From the NCBI RefSeq assembly GCF_900142365.1, contig NZ_FRAP01000010.1:144404-208403 (forward strand): a stretch of 64,000 nt of DNA, in the 5' to 3' direction. The notes beneath the pieces are model-generated. The model made no database searches. It was not told the origin of the DNA and was given only the letters and a program-made list of their open reading frames with translations. Of this stretch, positions 10,077 through 20,033 are shown one piece after another (within the stretch, counting starts at the first letter, position 1; each line of letters starts with the position of its first letter). The DNA is from Pseudonocardia thermophila. GTDB lineage: Bacteria > Actinomycetota > Actinomycetes > Mycobacteriales > Pseudonocardiaceae. A program made the translations under genes and the position numbers.

Positions 10077-10856
10077 GTGCTGCTCTGCGTCGACGTCGGC
10101 AACACCCAGATCGCGCTGGGGGTCTACGACGACCACGCCGACGGTCCGCGCCCGCCCGTCGTGCGGGACTGGCGGATGCGCACCGACCCGCGGATGACCT
10201 CCGACGAGCTGGACGTCGCGTTCACCGCCCTGCTCGGCCCGTACGCCCCGCGCATCACGGGCATCGCGGCCCTCTCGACCGTGCCGAGCCTGCTGCGCGA
10301 GCTGCGCATGATGCTGGCCCGGCGCGGCGACCCGCACGTCATCGTGGGCCCCGGCGTGCGCACCGGCGTGCCGCTGCTGGTCGACAACCCGCGGGAGGTC
10401 GGCGCCGACCGCGTGATGAACACCCTCGCCGCGCACGCCATCCACAACACGGCCTGCGTGGTCGTCGACTTCGGCACGTCGACCAACATCGACGTCGTCT
10501 CCGCCAAGGGCGAGTTCCTCGGTGGCGTGATCGCTCCCGGCATCGAGATCTCGATGGAGGCGCTCGCCACCAGGGCGGCAGCGCTGCGCACCGTCGAGCT
10601 GGTGCAGCCGCGGTCGGTGATCGGCAAGAACACCGTGGAGGCCCTCCAGTCCGGGGTGCTCTACGGCTTCGCCGGGCAGGTCGACGGGCTGGTGCGGCGG
10701 ATCGTCGCCGAGCTGGGGCGCAGAGCCGGGCCGGTCACCGTCATCGGCACCGGTGGGCTCGCGCCGCTCATGCAGGGCATCTCCGAGACCATCACCGAGT
10801 ACGTGCCCGACCTCACGCTGGCCGGCCTCCGGCTGACCTACCTCCGCAACTGTTGA
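10077..10856 (+). CDS. coaX: Type III pantothenate kinase
   Basis: 259 residues. Phosphorylates pantothenate, the first step of CoA synthesis; type III enzymes are ASKHA-fold and not feedback-inhibited by CoA. Motifs: LCVDVGNTQIALGVYD (phosphate 1), DRVMNTLAAHA, VVVDFGTSTNIDVV (phosphate 2), GGVIAPGIEIS and VIGTGGLAPLM. GTG start 6 bp after panD. With panC and panD it forms a compact pantothenate-to-CoA module. Confidence 0.95.
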   Translation: MLLCVDVGNTQIALGVYDDHADGPRPPVVRDWRMRTDPRMTSDELDVAFTALLGPYAPRITGIAALSTVPSLLRELRMMLARRGDPHVIVGPGVRTGVPLLVDNPREVGADRVMNTLAAHAIHNTACVVVDFGTSTNIDVVSAKGEFLGGVIAPGIEISMEALATRAAALRTVELVQPRSVIGKNTVEALQSGVLYGFAGQVDGLVRRIVAELGRRAGPVTVIGTGGLAPLMQGISETITEYVPDLTLAGLRLTYLRNC

Positions 10857-10899
10857 CCGGGGGGCGGCACCACGTGCGAGCCGCCCGCCGGGGCATTAC

Positions 10900-10911
10900 T
10901 ACCCTGCGGAC
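10900..10911 (+). promoter_or_regulatory. Leaderless promoter of lysS
   Basis: A -10 hexamer TACCCT (10900-10905) is followed by 6 nt and then the GTG start, the usual layout of an actinobacterial leaderless transcript. No Shine-Dalgarno sequence is present. The same TACCCT-6 nt-start arrangement occurs before cysS and the ThrE-like gene. Confidence 0.6.
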
Positions 10912-12414
10912 GTGGACAGCAACGCGCCAGCACCGACCGAATCCGAACTGCCGGAGCAGATGCGGATCCGGCGGCAGAAGCGCGCGGCCCTGCTCGAGTC
11001 GGGCATCGAGGCCTACCCCGTCGAGGTGCCCCGCAGCCACACCCTGCGCCAGATCCGCGAGGCCTACCCGGACCTGCCGCCCGACACCACCACCGGTGAC
11101 GTCGTCGATGTCGTCGGCCGGGTGATCTTCCTGCGCAACACCGGCAAGCTCTGCTTCGCCACCCTCCGCGAGGGCGACGGCACCGAGCTGCAGGCGATGC
11201 TCAGCCTCGCGAACGTGGGCGCCGACGAGCTGGCGCGGTGGAAGTCCATGGTCGACATCGGCGACTTCGTGGCGGTCCACGGTGAGGTGATCACCTCCCG
11301 GCGCGGTGAGCTGTCGGTGCTCGCTGACCGCTGGACGATGGCGGCCAAGGCGCTGCGGCCCCTACCCACCGCGCACAACGAGCTGTCCGAGGAGAACCGC
11401 ACCCGCCAGCGCTACGTCGACCTCATCGTGCGGCCGGCGGCCCGCGACATGGTCCGGGCTCGCTCGGCCGTCGTGCGCACCCTGCGCCGGGTGCTCGACT
11501 CGAAGTCCTACATCGAGATCGAGACCCCGATCCTGCAGCTGCTGCACGGCGGTGCGGCCGCTCGTCCGTTCGTGACACATGCGAATGCGCTCGGCCAGGA
11601 TCTGTACCTGCGGATCGCGCTCGAGCTTTTCCTGAAGCGCGCGGTCGTCGGCGGGATCGAACGCGTCTACGAGATCAATCGCGTGTTCCGCAACGAGGGT
11701 ATCGACTCCACGCACTCGCCGGAGTTCACGATGCTCGAGGCCTACCAGGCGTACGCGACGTACGACACGATGGCCGAGCTCACCCGTGAGCTGGTCCAGG
11801 AGAGCGCCCGGGCCGTGTTCGGTTCGACACAGGTCGAGCACGCCGACGGATCCGTTCACGAGCTCGGCGGCGAGTGGCGTTCGGTCACGTTCTTCCAGGC
11901 ACTGTCGGAAGTGGTCGGGAAGGAGGTCGGCCCGGACACGTCGGTGGTGGACCTCAAGGCGCTCGCGGCGGCGCACGACGTCGCGCTCAAGCCCGACTGG
12001 GGCGCCGACGAGATCGCGCTGGAGCTGTTCGAGAAGCTCGTCGAGCACACCCTCGTCGAGCCCACGTTCGTGCGTGACTACCCCATCGGGGTGCGTCCGC
12101 TCAGCCGGCGCCACCGCGATGACCCGCGCCTGGCCGAGGCCTGGGACCTGTTCATCTTCGGCGCCGAGGTCGCCACCGCGTACTCCGAGCTGGTCGACCC
12201 CGTCGACCAGCGGGAACGCCTCGAAGCCCAGTCCCTGCGCGCCGCCGCGGGCGATCCCGATGCCATGCAGCTCGACGAGGACTTCCTCCGCGCGCTCGAG
12301 TACGGAATGCCGCCGACCGGTGGGATGGGAATGGGTGTGGACCGGCTCCTGATGACGCTGACCGGAGTCGGGATCCGGGAAACGATTCTCTATCCGCTGG
12401 TGCGATCCGAGTAA
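10912..12414 (+). CDS. lysS: Lysyl-tRNA synthetase (class II)
   Basis: 500 residues. An N-terminal OB-fold anticodon-binding domain (about 60-165) is followed by the class II catalytic core: motif 2 VFRNEGIDSTHSPEFTMLE and motif 3 GGMGMGVDRLLM at the C-terminus. The loop carrying the lysine-binding residues reads TPILQLLHGGAAARPFVTHAN. It starts with GTG, apparently leaderless, and sits between coaX and lsr2 as in mycobacteria. Several core residues differ from the common actinobacterial consensus (for example INRVFRNEG where IGRNFRNEG is usual), so it may be a divergent or secondary LysRS. Confidence 0.93.
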   Translation: MDSNAPAPTESELPEQMRIRRQKRAALLESGIEAYPVEVPRSHTLRQIREAYPDLPPDTTTGDVVDVVGRVIFLRNTGKLCFATLREGDGTELQAMLSLANVGADELARWKSMVDIGDFVAVHGEVITSRRGELSVLADRWTMAAKALRPLPTAHNELSEENRTRQRYVDLIVRPAARDMVRARSAVVRTLRRVLDSKSYIEIETPILQLLHGGAAARPFVTHANALGQDLYLRIALELFLKRAVVGGIERVYEINRVFRNEGIDSTHSPEFTMLEAYQAYATYDTMAELTRELVQESARAVFGSTQVEHADGSVHELGGEWRSVTFFQALSEVVGKEVGPDTSVVDLKALAAAHDVALKPDWGADEIALELFEKLVEHTLVEPTFVRDYPIGVRPLSRRHRDDPRLAEAWDLFIFGAEVATAYSELVDPVDQRERLEAQSLRAAAGDPDAMQLDEDFLRALEYGMPPTGGMGMGVDRLLMTLTGVGIRETILYPLVRSE

Positions 12415-12451
12415 CCGCTTGTCGGGTGGTGTGGATCAGGCCGGATCCAAC

Positions 12452-12481
12452 TCGACACTATCCGCGTAATAGCACTATCTT
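12452..12481 (+). promoter_or_regulatory. Probable lsr2 promoter
   Basis: TCGACA (12452-12457), 18 nt, then TATCTT (12476-12481), in a stretch visibly richer in A+T than its surroundings. It fits a housekeeping promoter for lsr2, leaving a 5-prime leader of roughly 50 nt. Confidence 0.4.
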
Positions 12482-12541
12482 GGTTGCAGGACCCCGAACG
12501 GGGGGGGTCGGGATTCGAACGAAGAAGTGTTGGAGGCTGCT

Positions 12542-12871
12542 GTGGCGGAGATCCGCGAGGTCCGGTTGATCGACGACATCGACGGAGAACCGGCCGACGA
12601 GACCGTCACCTTCGGGATCGACGGGCGCACGTACGAGATCGACCTCTCCGCTGCCAACGCCCAGAAGCTGCGCAACGGCCTCGCCGAATTCATCGCATCC
12701 GCCCGCCGTTTGGGCGGCCGCCGCGGATCCGCGCCGAACGCGCGCAAGCCGGTCGTCGACCGTGAGCAGAACCAGGCCATCCGCGAGTGGGCGCGCAAGC
12801 GCGGGGAGAAGATCTCCGACCGCGGCCGCATCCCCGCCCGTCTGGTCGAGGCTTACCACCGCGAGAATTAG
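12542..12871 (+). CDS. lsr2: Nucleoid-associated xenogeneic silencer Lsr2
   Basis: 109 residues from the GTG that follows GGAGG with 5-nt spacing; a GTG 15 bp earlier is less well placed. Lsr2 is the actinobacterial H-NS analogue that binds A+T-rich DNA, bridges it and silences acquired genes. The N-terminal dimerisation domain ([20 protein letters not shown]) and the C-terminal DNA-binding domain with the minor-groove RGR in [14 protein letters not shown] are both recognisable. Located between lysS and clpC as in M. tuberculosis Rv3597c. Confidence 0.96.
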   Translation: MAEIREVRLIDDIDGEPADETVTFGIDGRTYEIDLSAANAQKLRNGLAEFIASARRLGGRRGSAPNARKPVVDREQNQAIREWARKRGEKISDRGRIPARLVEAYHREN

Positions 12872-12879
12872 GGAACAGC

Positions 12880-13040
12880 GCGAGTCGCGCGTTTCGCCCG
12901 GCGAGTCCCGTGTTTGGTCGCGCGAGTCCTGCCTTCCATCGGCTGAGTCGTGCGTCCGGTGGGGTGTGGTGTCGCCCCCGTCGAACGCACGACTCGCCTG
13001 GACCCGGTGCGCGACTCGCCGCGCCGGACGCGCGACTCGC
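12880..13040. repeat. 21-bp repeat array, direct then inverted copies
   Basis: Four degenerate direct copies of a 21-bp unit beginning GCGAGTC start at 12880, 12901, 12922 and 12943. After a spacer they are followed by three copies in the opposite orientation, ending ...GACTCGC at 12997, 13019 and 13040, with a 21-22 bp period. The whole block can fold into a long imperfect stem with a central loop near 12964-12982. It follows the lsr2 stop directly and may end its transcription; its origin is unclear. Confidence 0.8.
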
Positions 13041-13482
13041 GAGCCCGAACGCGCCGGACCGGTCGGACGGAACGGCCTTCAGCGCCGGCCTTCAGCGCCG
13101 ACCTTCAGGGGTTGACCCCGCCCGCTCCGGGCACTGGGCTCGCCCTCCAGCTAGGCTGGATCTCGCCCTCGCCGCTGTTCCTCCGGTGCAGTGCCCTGGC
13201 CACGCGATGAGCCCGCGGGCCGGCGCGGCGCGCATGAGCGCGTCGCCGCTGACCGCATCGCTGCCGACCGCGCTGCCACCTGACCGTCGCAGCGCCGTCG
13301 CGGAGCGCCCCGTGACCGAGGTGCGGACACCGTCCGGTCGGGGTACGCGTTCCGCGCACAGCGAACACCGACGGGGGAACAACCGGCGCCGTGCAGCGTG
13401 TTCTTGCAATGTAATCGGCAAGTCGCGGTCGCCGACGAGGGCGGCCGAGCCGCCTGTGCCGATAGAGTGGTATCGGGCGTTC

Positions 13483-13501
13483 GCGGCGCAGCGTGCGCCG
13501 C
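13483..13501. promoter_or_regulatory. Palindromic operator candidate upstream of clpC
   Basis: Perfect inverted repeat GCGGCGCA-GCG-TGCGCCGC, about 67 bp ahead of the clpC ATG. Actinobacterial clpC genes are activated by ClgR, which binds GC-rich palindromes, so this is a plausible ClgR-type site; the match to a ClgR consensus is only loose. Confidence 0.4.
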
Positions 13502-13568
13502 TCGACAAGACGGCACGGGTCGCGGACGTTCCAGCGGCGCGATACGGCGCAGTAGGCGAGGAGTAACG

Positions 13569-16097
<2,529 letters not shown>

Positions 16098-16120
16098 TCT
16101 GCCGGACCTGACCGACACTG

Positions 16121-16165
16121 CGCCGACGGCCCGTCCCGCTGATGCGGGACGGGCCGTCGGCGTTT
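16121..16165 (+). terminator. clpC terminator
   Basis: Perfect 19-bp stem (16121-16139 with 16144-16162), TGAT loop, then TTT. The strongest intrinsic terminator in the left half of the window. It separates the conserved block from the accessory region. Confidence 0.9.
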
Positions 16166-16188
16166 CAGGGTCCGTCCGTGCCAGGTCG

Positions 16189-16392
16189 TCAGACCACCGT
16201 GGGCGGCTGGGTGACCACTGCCGGACTGGTGAAGCCCGGTTGTCCGACAGCCTCGGCGTTGTTCGGCCGGAGGGCGCCGGTGCCGAGGACCACCAGGGCG
16301 ATGAGCACCGCCAGGAGGACGACCAGCACCACGCGCCAGTTGACCAGGAGGATCGCTGCTACGAGGGTCAGCAGCAGGAACGTGCCGCTCAT
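16189..16392 (-). CDS. Small membrane protein, unknown function
   Basis: 67 residues. Two closely spaced hydrophobic helices (about 4-17 and 20-42) are followed by a short polar tail rich in Pro, Thr and Val that could lie outside the cell. A good ribosome binding site, GGAGGTGGGAC, precedes the ATG. It is convergent with clpC and divergent from the GntR regulator. I do not recognise the family. Confidence 0.65.
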   Translation of the reverse strand: MSGTFLLLTLVAAILLVNWRVVLVVLLAVLIALVVLGTGALRPNNAEAVGQPGFTSPAVVTQPPTVV

Positions 16393-16445
16393 GTCCCACC
16401 TCCGGTCCCGTGTGCTGGTTGATGAGGAATATTGAAGACGGATAT

Positions 16446-16490
16446 CAGTTGTCAGTCAACTGAGAAGTGTCATCAGACGACTGACGTCAG
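16446..16490. promoter_or_regulatory. Operator candidates, GntR divergent region
   Basis: Two palindromes lie in an A+T-richer stretch: CAGTTG-TCAGT-CAACTG (16446-16462) and CTGACGTCAG (16481-16490). They lie between the small membrane gene and the GntR gene, just upstream of the TTGACT/TACGGT promoter, where a FadR-type regulator would bind to control itself and its divergent neighbour. Confidence 0.5.
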
Positions 16491-16498
16491 AATCCGTG

Positions 16499-16527
16499 TT
16501 GACTGATGTCCGGGGCTGGGCTACGGT
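16499..16527 (+). promoter_or_regulatory. Housekeeping-type promoter of the GntR gene
   Basis: TTGACT (16499-16504), 17-nt spacer, TACGGT (16522-16527). Good spacing and match for an actinobacterial primary sigma factor promoter, leaving a leader of about 65-70 nt before the ATG. Confidence 0.6.
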
Positions 16528-16602
16528 CGCGGAGGATGTTTGCCGTGGGCCGGACCACCGGCCGGAGGACGCAGCGCACCCGGCCGGGTGCGCGAGGGAG
16601 TC

Positions 16603-17379
16603 ATGAGTGTCGACCGAGACCGCAGGTTCGAACTGACCCTCGACGCCGGTCGGCCCCTGCCCGAGGTGATCGCGGACAAGATCCGCGAGCTCATCGAGAG
16701 CGGCCACTACCGGCCCGGCGGCCGGCTCGACAACGAGACCGAGCTGGCTCGCAACATGCGCGTCGCGCGCAGCTCCATCCGCACCGCCCTGCAGCGGCTG
16801 GAGACCCTCGGCGTGCTCGAGGTGAAGCGCGGCATCGGCTGGTACGTCCGCCGCTCGGCGCCGACCAGCCGGACCGGTGCCCTGTTCGAGGTCGACGGCT
16901 ACAGCGCCGCCGAGCTGTTCGAGCTGCGCATCGGACTGGAGGGCCTCGCGGCCAGCCTGGCCGCGGTGCGGGCGACCGACGGTGAGCTCGACGAGATCCG
17001 CAAGTGGAACACCCGCTTCCGGGAGGCGGGCGACGACCGCGACCTGCTGCTGGAGGCCGACGAGGGCTTCCACATGGAGATCGTGCGGGCCAGCCACAAC
17101 CGCCTGCTCGCCGAGGCGTACGGTCCGATCGTGGCCAGCATCCGCGACTGGCGCTACGAGAGCTACGCCGGGCGCGGGGTCCCGCTGCGGGCCGCGCGCG
17201 AGCACGACAAGGTCGTCCGCTACCTCGCCAACAACGATCCGGGGGGCGCTCGCGCCGCGATGAACGGGCACCTGCAGCGGCTCTACGACGAGCTGCCCGA
17301 CATCGCCGACGAGCCGCTCGACACCACCGGCAGCTGGACCGACGCCGAGCCGCGCTGGCGCGACCGCCCTGACGACTGA
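16603..17379 (+). CDS. FadR-type GntR transcriptional regulator
   Basis: 258 residues. An N-terminal winged helix (about 18-85; LPEVIADKIRELIESGHYRP, then NMRVARSSIRTALQRLETLG) is followed by an all-helical FCD ligand-binding domain. The metal/ligand residues of FCD are suggested by FELRIGLEGLAASLA, DEGFHMEIVRASHN and AAREHDKVVRYL. The ATG follows GAGGGAG. It probably represses its own gene and possibly those on either side; the ligand is unknown, small organic acids being usual for the family. Confidence 0.88.
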   Translation: MSVDRDRRFELTLDAGRPLPEVIADKIRELIESGHYRPGGRLDNETELARNMRVARSSIRTALQRLETLGVLEVKRGIGWYVRRSAPTSRTGALFEVDGYSAAELFELRIGLEGLAASLAAVRATDGELDEIRKWNTRFREAGDDRDLLLEADEGFHMEIVRASHNRLLAEAYGPIVASIRDWRYESYAGRGVPLRAAREHDKVVRYLANNDPGGARAAMNGHLQRLYDELPDIADEPLDTTGSWTDAEPRWRDRPDD

Positions 17380-17461
17380 CCCCGCCGCGCCCCGACTGGC
17401 GCATCACCCGGTGGAGTGGTGATGATGCTGCCGGCGGTAGTCGGCGCGATGAGGTGGGGGC

Positions 17462-18535
17462 ATGGCGGTCGGACTCGCGGTGGCGGCCGCTGTGTGCTTC
17501 GGGGTCGCCGCCGTGATGGGGCCGGACGGGCCCTCGTTCTGGCTGCGGCTCGGCTACCTCGTCGCGGCGTGCGCAGGCGTGGTCCTCCTGATCGCGGCGG
17601 TGGCCTGGGCCGCGAGGCGTCCGTTGGAGCGCCTCCTCGTCGATCGCCTCACCGAGCTGGCCGGCCCCTCGTTGATCCAGGCGATGCCGCCGCGGACGGT
17701 GCTCGCCTCCCTCCTGCCCTGGATCTACGGCGAGACCGATCACGAGGACGTGCTCACCGGCGTGCTCGGCGGTGCCGGGCGCGACCTCGACGGCAGCGAC
17801 ACCGCGGTCAGCCGCAGCACCACCGCGCACTTCCGCATCTGGACGGTCGAGGACGGGGTGTGCGCGAGCGAGGCGGAGTGGACCCACGAGCTGTCCGGGG
17901 TGCGGAAGAGCCACAAGTTCGTCGTGTTCGCCACCCACGACGAGCAGATCGGCGCGCTCGTGGCCCAGCAGCGGCGGTTCCCGCTGTTCGAGTACTTCAG
18001 GGTGCTCGACGAGGACGATCTCGGCGACTTCATCCGCCGGGTGCGCGACCAGATCGAGCTCGGCATCACCTACACCGACACCTCGGGCCGGGTGCACGTG
18101 GTCCCACCCCGCCCGTTCGCCGGTGAGGTGGTGCCGCTGCGCCGGTTCAGGGACTACGTGACGTTGTCCGACGACGTCTCCCCCGACGACCTGTGCATCC
18201 TGCAGTTCGATCTGTGGGAGCTCGCCGACGACGACCACGTCGTGCAGACGATCGACAGCCTCACGATCCGCGCCACCGGTACGCCGGGCGCCGACCTGGG
18301 CTTCTACACCTGGTCGGCGCCCCATCCCTGCTTCGTCCGGACGATCACCTTCGACGTGCGGGACCTGTTCCCGCCGCAGGGCGCCTACGAGTTCCTCGTC
18401 GTGCCGTTCACGCTCACCCAGCAGGCGCTCAACTCCGGGGACTGGACCCCGGTGCACGAGCCGATCGTCCTCCAGCTGGACTCCTGGCTGCTGCCGGGGC
18501 ACGGCGTGACACTCTTGTGGCGCTCCGCCGCCTGA
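17462..18535 (+). CDS. Unknown membrane-anchored protein
   Basis: 357 residues. Two N-terminal hydrophobic helices (about 3-19 and 28-48) anchor a soluble region of some 300 residues with mixed alpha/beta character. I see no catalytic motif, signal-peptide cleavage site or repeat. Sequence landmarks are WIYGETDHEDVLTGVL, FRIWTVEDGVCASEAEW and WSAPHPCFVRTITFDV. A ribosome binding site GAGGTGGGGG precedes the ATG. It lies 82 bp after the GntR gene and 22 bp before the HExxH-protein gene in the same direction, so all three may be co-transcribed. Confidence 0.75.
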   Translation: MAVGLAVAAAVCFGVAAVMGPDGPSFWLRLGYLVAACAGVVLLIAAVAWAARRPLERLLVDRLTELAGPSLIQAMPPRTVLASLLPWIYGETDHEDVLTGVLGGAGRDLDGSDTAVSRSTTAHFRIWTVEDGVCASEAEWTHELSGVRKSHKFVVFATHDEQIGALVAQQRRFPLFEYFRVLDEDDLGDFIRRVRDQIELGITYTDTSGRVHVVPPRPFAGEVVPLRRFRDYVTLSDDVSPDDLCILQFDLWELADDDHVVQTIDSLTIRATGTPGADLGFYTWSAPHPCFVRTITFDVRDLFPPQGAYEFLVVPFTLTQQALNSGDWTPVHEPIVLQLDSWLLPGHGVTLLWRSAA

Positions 18536-18557
18536 GCTCGCGCGAGAGGAGGGCCCG

Positions 18558-19637
18558 ATGTCGCCGACCGCGGCCGGGCTGCGCGCTGCGCACGCTCGGT
18601 TCGGCAGCCCCGAGGACGTGCTGCGCGATCGCCGGGTGCTCTACCGGGCACTCGCCGCACACCTGGGCTCCGCCGTGCCCGACGCCGACGCCGCCGCGCT
18701 CGACGATCCCCTGCTGAGGGGCCGGCTGGGGGAGGCGTTCGCATCGGGCCGCGGCGGCCTCGCCGCGGCGCCCGCCGGAGGGTTGGGTGCCCTCGTCGAT
18801 CCCCGCTGCACCGCGGACGTCGCCGGCTGGCCCGTGCGGGTCGCGTCGACCCCGGCGGCCCCGCAGCTGCTCCGGCCGGCCCTCGCCCGGGTCCACGGGG
18901 TCCTGCGCGCACAGGGGGACCACTGCGCCGATCCGCTGGTGCTCTGCGGCACCGCGGCGCAGGACGCCTTCGCCACCGTCCTCGCCGGTGTCCGGCTGGC
19001 CGTCGAGCGGGTACCGGAGCTCGCCACCGACCTGCTGCCGCACGTGGCTCTGTTCGTGGTCTTGGACCGCGACCGGGCCGGCCGGCTGGGCTCGGCCTCC
19101 GACCGGGACCATCCCGGCATGGTCGTGCTGCCGGCCCCGGCGAGTGCCGTGGAGGCGGCTGAGGCCTTCGTGCACGAGGGCGCTCACCAGAAGTTCTTCG
19201 ACCTCGCGCTGACCCACGAGGTGCTCGGTGACGGGCATTGGACGGCCCCGGCCTTCCGGGCCCCGTGGGCGGCGCCGGACGCCCCGGAGTGGCCCCTGGA
19301 GCAGCTGTTCGCGGCCTGGCACGCCTACACCTGTCTGACCGTCCTGGCGGCCGCACTGACCGCCGAGGAGACCGCGCCGGGCTCGCTCCTGCCGCACGCC
19401 GCTGAGCGGGCCGCCGTGCTCGCGGGCGCGTTGGCCGACCGCAGCCGCCATCTCGGTCGCGACGGCGCCGCCCTGCTGGCGGAGTTCACCGGCTGCGCCA
19501 CAGCGCCGTGCGGGCCGGTGCCGGAGCCCGTCGGGGGGCCCGTGCTCGCGGTGCACCGCTCCGGCGATCGCGCGCTCGTCCTGCGCGCCGGCAGCCCGCC
19601 CGAGCTGGTGTGGCGGCGGTTGGACGAGGACGGGTGA
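18558..19637 (+). CDS. HExxH protein, putative peptide beta-hydroxylase
   Basis: 359 residues. The core FVHEGAHQKFFDLAL contains a metal-binding HEGAH at residues 206-210, followed by FRAPWAAPD and PLEQLFAAWHAY. This order (HE-x2-H-x-K, then R-x-PW, then a helix with HAY) resembles, from memory, the mod_HExxH / alpha-ketoglutarate-dependent peptide beta-hydroxylase family found in ribosomal peptide (RiPP) clusters. A zinc protease is the alternative, but the flanking motifs favour the former. It has no signal peptide. A short ORF follows 86 bp downstream. Ribosome binding site GAGAGGAGGG before the ATG. Confidence 0.6.
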   Translation: MSPTAAGLRAAHARFGSPEDVLRDRRVLYRALAAHLGSAVPDADAAALDDPLLRGRLGEAFASGRGGLAAAPAGGLGALVDPRCTADVAGWPVRVASTPAAPQLLRPALARVHGVLRAQGDHCADPLVLCGTAAQDAFATVLAGVRLAVERVPELATDLLPHVALFVVLDRDRAGRLGSASDRDHPGMVVLPAPASAVEAAEAFVHEGAHQKFFDLALTHEVLGDGHWTAPAFRAPWAAPDAPEWPLEQLFAAWHAYTCLTVLAAALTAEETAPGSLLPHAAERAAVLAGALADRSRHLGRDGAALLAEFTGCATAPCGPVPEPVGGPVLAVHRSGDRALVLRAGSPPELVWRRLDEDG

Positions 19638-19723
19638 ACACGCGGGGAGTCCTGTGCTCCCGCCGGCGTCGCCGGTTGTAAGGTGCGCCAATCCGTCAAC
19701 CGGTGCACACCCGGAGAGGCCCC

Positions 19724-19903
19724 ATGTCGACCGATCAGCAGCTCGTCCGTCCCGCTCCGGAGTCGGAGCGGCGCGTCGTCTGGTTCCGCGGTGGCGACCG
19801 CCCGGTGGGCGGTGGTGGGAACACGGTCTTCGTCCGGCCGGCTCACGACGACCCCGCCCGCGCGTCCGGCGCCGATCCCCGACCTGCCCGATCGCAGGGG
19901 TGA
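19724..19903 (+). CDS. Short ORF, candidate RiPP precursor peptide
   Basis: 59 residues beginning MSTDQQLVRPAPESERR, with a central GGGGN turn and an Asp/Arg/Pro-rich end (ADPRPARSQG). GGAGAGG lies 4 nt ahead of the ATG, and the third-position G+C is high, consistent with real coding sequence. No homologue is recognised. It follows the HExxH-protein gene and could be its substrate, with a leader and a core rich in Asp, Asn, His and Arg, but this is inference. It could also be a small regulatory protein or a spurious ORF. Confidence 0.45.
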   Translation: MSTDQQLVRPAPESERRVVWFRGGDRPVGGGGNTVFVRPAHDDPARASGADPRPARSQG

Positions 19904-20033
19904 GTCACCCCTCCGTCGAGACGCCCCTGCCGACCGCACCGACCGGTTCTGGCGTCCAATCCCTGGCCCTGTGTGACGCGGCGCTCATAGCGTCCGGCGC
20001 GACCGATCCGATCGCGCTGAAAGGGCATGACCA

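Larger units (their letters stand above)
12872..13568. other. Non-coding interval lsr2-clpC (697 bp)
   Basis: No gene is supported here: open frames exist but show no family motif, ribosome binding site or consistent codon bias. It holds the 21-bp repeat array, then three near-identical 13-bp tandem copies of GGCCTTCAGCGCC (13074-13112), and finally the clpC promoter region with the palindrome at 13483-13501. Confidence 0.6.

Noticed and set aside
12762..13115. Possible peptide with 7-residue repeats (ESRVSPG, ESRVWSR, ...)
   Set aside because: The protein repeat is a by-product of the 21-bp DNA repeat; the frame starts inside lsr2 and has no start signal of its own.
13398..13568. N-terminal extension of ClpC by an upstream start
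   Set aside because: The conserved start [11 protein letters not shown] has its own ribosome binding site, and the upstream residues have no similarity to Clp proteins.
18558..19637. Call of the HExxH protein as a secreted zinc protease
   Set aside because: No signal peptide or third ligand motif of known peptidases, and the R-x-PW and HAY elements after the HExxH fit a peptide-modifying enzyme better; not fully excluded.
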